From NCBI GenBank assembly GCA_039566865.1, contig CM076948.1:23571001-23635000 (forward strand): 64,000 bases of DNA, in the 5' to 3' direction. The notes under the pieces were generated by a model, which searched no databases, was not told the DNA's origin, and worked only from the letters and a program-made list of their open reading frames with translations. Of this stretch, positions 1 to 10,200 are shown piece after piece (position 1 is the first letter of the stretch; every line of letters begins with the position of its first letter). A program made the position numbers and the translations under genes. Source of the stretch: Aurelia coerulea. Lineage: Eukaryota; Cnidaria; Scyphozoa; Semaeostomeae; Ulmaridae.

Positions 1-180
1 CTTGCGAACGGTGATGGTATCCTATTTGGTACAAATTTGACAATATTGGTCCAGAGAATGGTCAAAATTGGTCTAGCCAAGGGTGCAATTTTCGTACAAT
101 TGGTCCAGGGATTGGCCAAATTGGAATAGCCAAGGTACCATTTTCGTAAAAAATGGTCTAGCCAACGGTACCATTTTGAA
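1..180. repeat. Imperfect tandem repeat, about 3 units
   Basis: Units of about 50-65 bp share ATTGGTCCAG, GGTCTAGCCAA and GGTACCATTTTCGTA. Start and purpose unknown. Confidence 0.6.
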
Positions 181-842
181 GATGCTCGCGGCAGACCCCT
201 ACCCAAAATTTAGCCAAGAGCCCCCCCCCCCCCCACATCCCCTTTAATCTTGCCTTGTGATCAATTTGAAAGTAAATACAGCTTGGAAAGTAAATTTGTG
301 ATAGGTATTAGGTCTTCAGCCAGCCAATCTCAGACCCAAAACAGAAAAGATTGCCGACATCAGCCGACATAAAGAGCAATCAAATATTTTCAGTTGCAAT
401 GAAAAATTGCCATTTTGTATGAAGTTGATATCTGCACTTCCAATAATGCAGATGTGAGCTCGAAACTGCCGCAAAGCCGATACATATGCCGCAAAAATAA
501 ACATAAATAAATGCCGAAATGTGATAATCGCTCATAAAAATCTCGTCAAGATATTGAGAACTCAGGAGAATGTTGCGGGAACTGAATGACATGCAATGAA
601 ATCTCTTTCATAAAATTTCTTCTAAGGGCCTAGTGTTTATATAGGGAAAAACACCTCACCTCACCTGGCGCGTCACCTGCCAGACCCGGGGATGACAGAC
701 GAGATTCCTCCTTCCTATCGAATCCCATTGTTTTTTCACTTCGCGATTCGCGACACCACCGGTATGCTGAGATATCGCCGCACCAGAAGTGGAACGCATC
801 CATGAGGAAGTTTTTGCAAGAAAAGGAAAAAATCACTTCATG

Positions 843-850
843 TGACGTCA
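843..850 (+). promoter_or_regulatory. Perfect CRE palindrome
   Basis: TGACGTCA, the consensus cAMP-response element, 9 bp upstream of the candidate start codon at 859. A TATA-like run (TTTATATAGG) lies near 635-644. One 8-bp match can be chance. Confidence 0.3.
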
Positions 851-858
851 CACCAAGC

Positions 859-980
859 ATGGCAGATGACGGTAACGAGTTTGCTCTGACGCAGAAGGTC
901 CCACGCTTTATCGCAAATGAAAAATTAAAAACTTCAGTACCGGGAAAAGATTGCCAAAAACTTATTCATTTAATCAAAGA
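859..980 (+). CDS. Candidate first coding exon of an unrecognised gene
   Basis: ATG in a strong context (A at -3, G at +4) opens MADDGNEFALTQKVPRFIAN, continues EKLKTSVPGKDCQKLIHLIK and reaches a possible donor GAA|GTACGC. I do not recognise the family. The GT sits at the left edge of a TACRCGTATTT repeat, so the exon may have been cut by that insertion. A possible last exon (acceptor TTTTGTTTTGCAG, then PGITEIPQLNMNELGDEKNF and a stop near 2097) lies at about 1968-2097, but the phases do not join without a missing middle exon. Could be a gene remnant or chance. Confidence 0.3.
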
Positions 981-1520
981 AGTACGCGTATTTAAAAGAA
1001 ACTAAGAATTTAGGCCAGCACATCAGATTTTGAGTACTCAGAGTTTTTTCCATAACAAGCTTCATGTTTACGGCCTGTGCCCTCTTCTGGCTCGTGAACA
1101 TTTCAAAAGTCAAAGCAAGGTTTTTTTTATAGTGCTCAAGTACCTGACGAGTAATAAAATACAAGAAACAAGTGAAAATAAAGCAACCCAGTACATTACT
1201 TTCAACAAGTGAAAAAAAAGTAAAAGTGTGTCAAGGATTTCCTTTATTAAAATAAATAATTTGTTCACTTATATTCCCAGTACTGGAGTTTAATAGTTTT
1301 ACGAGCAGGCGCAAAATAAGTGGTTGCTTCAATAACAGCACTTTTATTGCGCTCCAGTAATGGTTGAACAGACTTCAAAAAAGTTTGTTTTGAAATGTTT
1401 ACGACGGCATAATAGTTAACAAGCATCAAGATTATTATGGAACATTTAAGAAGCTCGTAAGAAACTCTGATTACTCAAAATAATTTGAAACTGATAATCT
1501 TAAGGAACTTTCAGTACTGA
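981..1520. mobile_element. Copy of the TACACGTATTTTT-ended repeat family
   Basis: Starts GTACGCGTATTTAAAAGAAA and ends near CAGTACTGACCC. It shares internal phrases with 54451-54816 (GAGTACTCAGAGT, ACTCGTAAGGTACTTGAG-like, CAGTACTGG) in inverted order. No ORF. Confidence 0.5.
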
Positions 1521-3730
1521 CCCAAATTCTTTTTCCTTTTTCCCCTCTCTTTTTCCAAGCTGCTAAATCATAGAATGAGAATTCAAAAGGACAATTTTCC
1601 CAAGAATCCATCATAACAACTGGTAAAATACAGGCCCCACGCAAAGCTGCAAAGACAAATTCATGTTATTCATAAATAAGGAACCAAATAGGTTCAGAAT
1701 ACTCAATGATAGATCAAGAAATAAGAACACACAACTTACCTTTTCCAACGACGTCACATCCACACGAAAAGAGAGTCTAATAAATAATCTGCAAATCCTT
1801 CTGAAGCCAGTAATGAAACCTAAATTTGCTAAAACGTCAATCTATTAGTTATTTATAGAAGCTATGCGACAACAAAGCTCATGAAGGAGGAATGAAGCTA
1901 AACCAAGCAAATATTCTCGTGTCTTTGAATCTACCACAGCGCAGCGATGTGGTGACTTTTTGTTTTGCAGACCAGGAATAACTGAGATCCCGCAACTGAA
2001 CATGAATGAACTTGGAGACGAAAAAAACTTTAATATTAAGCCCGAAGATAAAAACAACGAAAGATGTAATATATATACAAATGCGTTTGAATTATAAATA
2101 TTTTTTCGACCGGTGAGATGACATGAGTAAAAACAAAACGTTCCAGGGGGTTTATTATGCTCGATCAACTGATCGAAGTACGTGCCAGGAGCGTGCACAA
2201 AAATCTTTTCCGTAAGAAACTGCTTGTATTTTTATCTCATTTGTTGAAATGGTACGCAGTCTTAAAATTTAGGACACTTGTTACCAAAAATTCCCTATGA
2301 GTCTCTTACATCTTGAAACCCGTTAAACTTTGGAAAAGTTCAATTCAATAAATGAAATCGAAAGATACACACATCTTTTTACACGAAACAAGGTCCGGGG
2401 CTGGTAGGCAGTTTCGTATTTTTTTGGGCCATTTTGCTACCAAAAGTTTCTTACGTGTTTCTTATGTTTTTAATGCCCGAAGTGTAGAATTAATTTAGTT
2501 TTGTCAAGAGGACTCCCAAATTACATAGTAAGATCTCATTCAAGTAAATACAACACAATTTGCACTCAAAATAATGTCCAAACAGTTGCTATAACTGTAG
2601 AGTGTCAACAGTTCTTTTTAAGTGCGCTGGAAAATCAAAATTGCAAATTACAAGTTTCTTAGCTTTTAAAATTCAGGTAGGGTTGTTTCTTAACTTTCGA
2701 AAAACTGAGCCTACTGTTTCTTACGTGTATATGGAAAGCACCCTGACCCCCGTCTAGCACACATGTGATATACAAACTAACATCGGCAACTATGTCCAAA
2801 GCAAGAATTAGATATTTTGTTTACAATTAGCCAAAAATCAACAGGATACCAAATTCCAAAGCTTCTGAAAAGCATTTCAGAAGGAAAGGATAAAATTCAT
2901 ACATTTTCAAAAGGTATGAGATGAAAACAAGTTTAACGAAATTCGTAAAATTGCAAATATTTTGCAAACATGTTTGGATTAGAAACAGCAATGAACTCAG
3001 AAAGTGTTGATCCTGAAAAATTCAGTTAAAATAAACAACTTATGAACTGAGGCACGATATTAAATGCTATACGTCAGACACAGAAAACAGCCGGACAACG
3101 ACAGCAGACATTAAACCCAAAAGTTTCGGACAGCAAGAGCTTTTGGCCGAAACTTTGCTGGCTAAATTTCTTGATTAGTTGAGATAATGTTAATTTTATA
3201 CAAATATAACCTATTACAAGCGAAAGATTTGATTTGATCGATAACCTGTAGAACAGGTGTTGTTTCCAATTTTCAAAAAGTGTCCGAGATGCAGCTTTCT
3301 TAGAGGCACGTCACCCGGTACCTGGAAAAGCCTCCCTGCGAAGCAAATTCCTACCGTAAACAGGCTTATATTTTGGCAGACGACCACATATGCCTTCTTC
3401 GACGAGATAGGCTCTCTCCAATTAACAAGATCTGCCCTCTGCGGGCAAATAAATGCGAAATATTATCTTATCAGCGTGGAGAAATAATTGTAGAAATCTG
3501 TGATGAAGGAGCCACTGTGTCGCAAAGAATGTTATGACGTCAGCTAAAAGGTTTCGAAAATGTAATCTTTCATCTGGGTGTGGTTGAGCGAATTAAACGA
3601 GGAAATCATTGTTTCTAGAAATAAATTGTCTTTCTTTACCTCCTGTGCGAATAAAGATTGTCTTTCTTTGTCCCATGATGTGCGCCTTGGTGGACTTGCT
3701 CAAGTCTCGCTCTTCTCTCCCAAACACAAA

Positions 3731-3857
3731 CAGGAGGAGGAGAAGAGGAAGCGGGAAGAAAAAAAGGAAGAGAAAAGGGCAGGAGAGCCCTCCTTCCCTT
3801 TCTTTCTTCCTTTCTTCCTTTCCCCGTGCCCTCTCCCATTTCCTCCTTTTCCCTCCC
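3731..3857. repeat. Polypurine block followed by polypyrimidine block
   Basis: 3731-3790 is almost pure purine and 3791-3857 almost pure pyrimidine, so the halves can pair as an imperfect hairpin or form triplex-type structures. It produces several long, spurious frames rich in Lys/Glu/Arg. Confidence 0.7.
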
Positions 3858-4201
3858 GTATTGTTCAAGAGTGAGACTTGGATCAAGTCCAGCGCCTTGG
3901 TCATTGTGGTACCTCCGATTGATAAGTACGCAAATCGAACACAGAGAACGAATGTACAAAGATATATCCAAGCCCACAGAGGATAAAGAAAGATAATTTT
4001 TATTTGTAGCAGCAATTATTTCTTGGCTTCCCTATCCTATGATTAAATCGCCGATGGTACAAGCATATTTCATATATTCTACCTGATCTGAAGTACAAAA
4101 TGTTTCTTTCGTTCTCAAAACGTGATTTCCATTTGGTCGTTAGGGTCATTGCTAAAAACAAGAGTACAGCAACGACCGGGCACTTTGAGTACACCTAGCC
4201 A

Positions 4202-4263
4202 GATAACCAGCCCATTATTCTGAAAAGATAAGCTTATTTCTTTAGAATAATGGGCTGGTTATC
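4202..4263. repeat. 20-bp perfect inverted repeat
   Basis: GATAACCAGCCCATTATTCT and its exact complement flank a 22-base spacer. Possibly a very short foldback element. Confidence 0.8.
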
Positions 4264-5009
4264 AGTTTAAGGTACACCTGCTTTTCACATGGTCATTTTG
4301 GTCGCTTGGGTATCAAGCAAGACCAGGCAGTTCTCAAAACAGCCATATGTGCCAATTCAATAGCTTATCAAAATATATGCTTCAAGTGGAGACATAATTT
4401 GGCCTTTTTAATTCTGCAAAATGCTGCCATTATTCAAATAGAGTTGAAGCCACCCTGAGGTCCACGCAGCAATAAGTCTCATTTGAAAATGAGACTCAGG
4501 CGGTTTCAATTATTTTTCAATAATAGCGGCATTCAATCCTTGTTGTGACGAGAGAAGAACGAAGGAAAAGCAACATTATCAAGCTTTACTCGCAATCCCA
4601 TGGAAGAGAAATAACAGAGCGAGTAAGAATACAATTTTGTTCATAAAATAGGCCACATCAATGGTATACGTCATCAGCTGAGAATGGTACTTGATGGCGT
4701 GGTGACACATGTGCAAAATGAACCCAATACTGTACAGTAACCTCTTACCTTACAGCCATTCAATATATCGTATATCTCTTCCCGTGGCTCATATTACAGG
4801 CTTCGGGGTTTGCCTCAGTGGTTTATAGCTAGATTTTCTAGTAGGGGTCTTCAAAAACTTCGTCTTTGTCGGTAAACATAACGCTATCAAAACAAGAGGG
4901 ATGCTTTCTAACAACGGGTGAGCGAAAACTAACTCATCAATTAATCAATTAATCAATTAATTAATTCACTCATTCATAAGTAGGTTGAAAGGATTTCTCA
5001 CTATTTCTA

Positions 5010-5140
5010 GCTAATCTAAGCCTACTATGCATGCAGCAGCCAGGCATGTGGTGACCCCTAATGTCCCTTCCTAATGACAGCGAAGTGAGTTGCTTGGTCA
5101 ATCTTCCGAAAGTAACCTATACAGCCGCTAGGCCACTCAC
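5010..5140 (-). mobile_element. Degenerate tRNA-Ser-like SINE
   Basis: Reverse complement begins GAGTGGCCTAGCGGCTGTAT (A-box-like) and shares TAAGCCTACTATGCATG and the GTGAGTTGC region with the better copy at 16868-17043. Confidence 0.5.
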
Positions 5141-5637
5141 CCCACAAAGTTGTAGGTACGTCGAAAAATAGAAAGAACCGTCAATAATGAGGCATGGACT
5201 TCAGAAAACTCTTTAGAAATTTTTCGAATTTTAAAATTTACACCAAACAAGATGGATTTTGTTTATTTTATTCAGGAGCTGAGTAGTAATTGTTTCATTT
5301 GAGCCCATGTGAGAATTGCAATGCCTTCTGCTCCACACCTGAACCAAATAAACAAAATCCGCCAGATAGAACTTTAGATTTACCCTTCTTCTTTCGTTAC
5401 AAGCACATAACTTCTCTTTAAAACCACCTTTCGCTTGCACAAGGCGAGAGTTTGCCCTACTGGTTTCAGAGAAACTTTTGCGGCTTTGTTTGTTCGAGTT
5501 TATGGTTGAGAGAGTTTCCTTTGTCTGCAATCGCTAATCGCTTTCAATTGAGGTGTCAATCAAAACCAACTGATGCTATTGTATTACAAAATCTGCCCTT
5601 GTTTGTACACCGCTCTTGCATCAGTCACTAGAACATT

Positions 5638-5732
5638 AGACTTACGACTTTTCGTCCCTTGTTTCCCTGCGTTCTTTGATTTGCAGCCAATCAAAGGACG
5701 CAGGGAAACAAGGGACGAAAAATGGTAAGTCT
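5638..5732. repeat. Hairpin with about 40-bp near-perfect arms
   Basis: AGACTTAC...TCGTCCCTTGTTTCCCTGCG is mirrored by CGCAGGGAAACAAGGGACGA...GTAAGTCT around a short TGCAGCC loop. Small foldback element or single-copy cruciform. Confidence 0.75.
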
Positions 5733-6240
5733 ACTGGAACATCTCGAATCAAAATGTAGGCACAAATGTCGCTCAATCCAGATTCTCTTGCAGAATAGCG
5801 ACAAGGCGGCAGTAAGATCAGATATTTAGGGAGTTTACGAAAACACGAGGCCAATTGCAACGAAAATGCAAAGTTTCTCTTTCTTCAGCTCATCAGCTTG
5901 AAAAGATTCCTTATTTTTCGTGCCTAATTTTTTCCCTTAAGAGACTAGGATGTTGTCCTTTTCAATTGCACACCTCCTTGGAAATCCCACCTCCGTTATT
6001 CTGTACTTCAGATGAAGGCGTTCGATGTAAATATCACTCATTTCAAATGTTGAGTTTCAAGGAGAACATAGTGATTCTCAGGTATTTTAAGGCACACTGT
6101 CGTGGCGGTGATTGGATGAATAATATAATAAATCTGAATAGAATTAGGCAAGCTTCGGGAATTTCGCTGCACACTGAAATTTGTGAAGGTGATAACGATC
6201 TGACTCCTTTTTGTTCTTGAAACAAAGTATGAGCCATGGG

Positions 6241-6863
6241 CAACAAGGACAGATAATGTTACAATTGAACTCGCTACTTTTCATTGACACACCTAGATAC
6301 AAAGCAATTTGTGATTGCAGACAAAGGAAATTTCATGCTCGGTTGGTTAAGACATAAACAAAAGCAAAGCAAGCCGCAAAAATTGCCCTGAAACTCGGGT
6401 CGCTAGCGCACTCGTTGTGCATTCCAGAAATGTTTTTTAAGAGCAAATATTAGCACATATCGAAAGAAGAAGGATGTATCTGAACTTCTGTCTTGGGCAT
6501 TTTATTCATTGTGTGCAGAAGCCAATTGGGAGGGGATTCAATTCTCGTACTTTTTTAGGTGTAATTAAAACACTTACTGCTCAGCTTCTGTACGAAAAAA
6601 ATAAAATGCCCGAGGCAGTAGTCTAGATATATCCTTCTTCTTTCGATATGTGCTAATATTTGCTCTTTAAAACCATTTCTGGAATGCACAACGACCGAGC
6701 TATCGACCCGGGTTTCAAGGCAATTTTTGCGGCTTGCTTTGTTTTTGTTTATGTCTTGACCAACCGAGGATGGAATTCCCTTTGTCTGCAGTCACAAATT
6801 GCTTTGTACCTAGGTGTTAATAGAAAGTAGTAAGTCCTATTGTAGCATTATCTGTCTTTGTTG
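6241..6863. mobile_element. Palindromic element, CAACAAGGACAG ends, 7-bp target duplication
   Basis: Ends CAACAAGGACAG and CTGTCTTTGTTG, flanked on both sides by CCATGGG. The two halves are complementary for most of the length. Same family as 43096-43689; half copies near 5540-5611 and 12800-12870. No transposase. Confidence 0.75.
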
Positions 6864-7222
6864 CCATGGGCATAAAGGCTTGGTAATTATTCCAAGGCCA
6901 GGTCTTTTCTTAGTGATCAAAACATCGTAACCAGCCAATCACAACCACGACAGTGTGCCTTTAACTGAAGAAGAAGGTTTCGTCTTGGCCTTTTGAGTAG
7001 CATGTACAAGGTAGCGCATAGAAAAATATTTTGTTTGCAGGATAAAATATAAAGCTCTGGCTGGTGTTGCCATCCTGCTTCGTAAACTCTCTATTTTCAG
7101 GCAAAATTGCGAAATAAAACAAGAAATATCTATGGACAAAGATTTATAAAATCAAGAATGGCATAGGTTTGGCAAACGAAAACATGGCATAAATGAGTTA
7201 TAAAAAGTATCTATACAGTAAC

Positions 7223-7294
7223 TTATCTTCTACCAAATTTTCCACCAGATCCTTTGGCCTTCTTCGCCGCAGGCCCTTTTCCAGCTTTATCATT
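7223..7294 (-). CDS. FEN1: FEN1 exon 17 with stop codon
   Basis: Residues 358-380, a basic tail ([16 protein letters not shown], then GGKFGRR) and TAA at 7225-7223. It resembles the human KRKEPEPKG...GKFKRGK tail and probably carries the nuclear localisation signal. Confidence 0.93.
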   Translation of the reverse strand, partial: NDKAGKGPAAKKAKGSGGKFGRR

Positions 7295-10200
7295 CTGTAA
7301 AGAAACACAGTTGGGCGTATCAGAATATGACCAACGCGAAGAAAAAAGTAAAGCAATCACGCTGAACGGGCTAGGAGATTCATTATCAGGAATGGACTAT
7401 ATATTCCAATGCAGGAACTTGTACAAAATTTGAGGCGCATACGTTTCATTGCTAATATCTCATAAAAACATGTTCAAGAAATAATTTTCTATTTCTTATG
7501 ACATTCAGGTTTTGAGAGGATAAAAATAAAATTTGTGTATGGTATGTATGGATAGTTTTTGAAAATCTACCGCTTGTCCCCATAAATTACTCCTGTTTGA
7601 AAAATCACCAAAATTTTATCAAATGACCGATCTTCAAACTTCGCTCATAGGCAAGTGGATCAAAGATCAAACTGTCCTCCCAGGCATAACTGATCTTTTG
7701 ATTGGCTTTGAAATTGGTAAATCTAGCTCTTTTTAGGGCTGCCTGGTTTTGAAGCTTGCTGCAAAAAGCACTATGGCCACCAGATTAATTTCCTTGTGTA
7801 CAATAAGCTTATAAATGTCAAGAAGAATTGAAACAGTCAACCTAAACTAGAAGAATAATGAAAAATCTCACGATAATGGCAAGATTATTGGGCTGCTTAA
7901 AGAGCATAGCTCAGAATAAGGTTGTTCAACCTGTAATTCTATGCCCTCTAACGGAAAAGAATGTCTTATCATCTTTAAATACATTTGGATCATTGACAAA
8001 AGATATCAAAAAGGGAATATTTTATGATAGATCTGATAATCAAGTCTTGGTGATTTTTTTTAAACAGGAGTAGCATAGAGCTCAAATCTTTCACATGTTT
8101 GAAAAGGTGGGTGTAAAATTCTATGACATTTTTCTTTAAATTTAATGGCTTGAAAGGAACCTTTGGTACTTTGCTGTAAATCTGCCATGGAAAATTTTGG
8201 ATATCTTATTTTTTTTCAAAATGGCGGCAATTTAATTATTTTTGAAGAAATTCATGGAAGTTTTGAAAAAATTTAAATCATCGTAAATCCTAAACCAATA
8301 GAGGAAAGATGATATAACCTTCAAGAAAACCACAGTTTACGAAGGTCTACAATATGGTGGCAAGCAGACATCCGTACCTTTTCTGGTTTAGGTTTTAGAC
8401 ATTTGATAGCCTGTGTACCAGACTCCAGAAAAAGGGGGTCTGGAATACAGGCTAACATTTGATGACGTCATAGCCTCAAATTTTATAAATGCCACCATTT
8501 TGAAACTAATCAAGATGTCAATAAATTTCCACGGCAGATTTACAGCAAGGAATTCCAAGTTCCTTCCAAGCCATTTAATTCAAAGAAAATTGTAATAGAA
8601 TTTTACATCGACCTTTTCAAAAATTTGAGCCCTATGTCCACGGGCACGGGAGTACTTTTTTGGGAAACCTACTATTTCTAACAGTAGCCTGTTAATTATA
8701 GGCTCTCTTTAAACTTATAAAAGCAACAAAACGAGATCGTTCAGAGACTTTTCTATATTCTCTTATTTTCGTTTTTTAAAGCTCCCAGGCATGGCCACAG
8801 GCTAATATAACGCATACGTACTTTTCGCTTGGTTGGTGGCGTTTTGGAGGGTAGAACTTTAAAGAAGCTGTCAAGTCGTCCTTGAGTAGAGGAGTGACGT
8901 GCTTTCAACAGCTTCTTGGCGCCATTTCGTATACGATCTTCACTGAAATAGAAAAGGAATATTAGAACCAAACATAATATCACACTAGGGCCTGTTTATA
9001 TGAGGCGGGCTGGCCCGTTAGAGAGCTGGCTCGCCTTCAGGTGAGATCCTACTTACCTGGTCACAGCTTTGTAAACAGCAGTTTGCGTTTATATGTATGC
9101 CGGGCTGGCCCGTCTTGCCGAGATCCCGGTTATCGAGTGTCGGGATCCCGCCTCAAATGGACTGACTTTTCTGATAAAAACGGAAGAAACGGGCTAGCCC
9201 GCACACGCAGAACACAGCAGATTTGTCAAGTTTCCAAAAATGGAGGACCCTTTGTCACATTTGGCGCCAAGGCTGCAGTCTTTCTTTTGTAAAAATGAAA
9301 GCACAGGAAAGTATCTCCTCATTCTTACAAATTTACACACAAAAAAGACTGCATGTGGCACCCAAGGCCCGGGCTGGCTCGGGGCTGGCTCACCATATGG
9401 GCTCACTATCGAATCTCTCATATAAAACCGGGCTGGCTTGGAGGCGAGCCCGAGCCAGCTCGCTAACGGGCCAGCCCACCTCATGTAAGCAGGCCCTTAG
9501 ACTGATAACGATTGAGTCCTAGTAATCGCTACCACCCACCCGGGTACCAGGTGACCCAAAAAAGACTTCACGAGCTAGATGATAACTACCGGGTGCGCCA
9601 AAATAAACTATGCACGTTTGGCAAGCCACAATAAATTGAACACTAAACCGATTTTGAAGATTTATGACTTAATGTTTAGCAGAAAGCCTGAATTAGATTC
9701 TAGAACTTTTTGCACATTTTTCCGTTTTCAGTTTTTAGAGCTAGAAGCGAGTTTCTTAAATGTTCGTTTTCGAGAATATTGAAAACAATAAAAAAAACGT
9801 CGATCAAATTTTTAAAGATCCAACATTAATAAACAAAGAGAAAACGTTTTCACGGGGATTTAGGGGTTCAGTACGAACTCTCGTACAGCAGATTACAATT
9901 GGTCGATTTTTAGATCACAAATCACCATGAAAGAGTTCTTTGTGTCCATTCATGTCGATTCTTTAAAAAATTTGATCGATGTTTTTTTCATCGTTTTCGG
10001 TGTTTTCAAAAACTAAAATCTTAGGAAGCTCGCTTCTAGCTCTAAACACTGAAAATGAAAAAAATTGCAAAAAATCCCAGTATCTAATTCAGGCTTTCTG
10101 CTAACGAATAAGTCATAAATCTGCAAAATCGGTCCAGTGTACGATTTATTGTGGCCTGCCAAACGTGCATAGTTTATTTTGGCGCACCCGGTAGCACTTT

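Larger units (their letters stand above)
2200..7222. other. Repeat-rich region downstream of FEN1, no gene recognised
   Basis: Contains relics of the AAGAAACT/TACACG repeat (about 2200-2740), a purine/pyrimidine block (3731-3857), perfect hairpins (4202-4263, 5638-5732), a SINE (about 5010-5140) and a long palindrome (6241-6863). Open frames here are short and look like chance or repeat frames. FEN1 3' UTR must begin at 7222 and run leftward, but no AATAAA was noted close by. Confidence 0.6.

Noticed and set aside
3593..4015. Long overlapping frames of 98-140 codons on both strands
   Set aside because: They come from the purine/pyrimidine-rich block, which lacks stops for compositional reasons.
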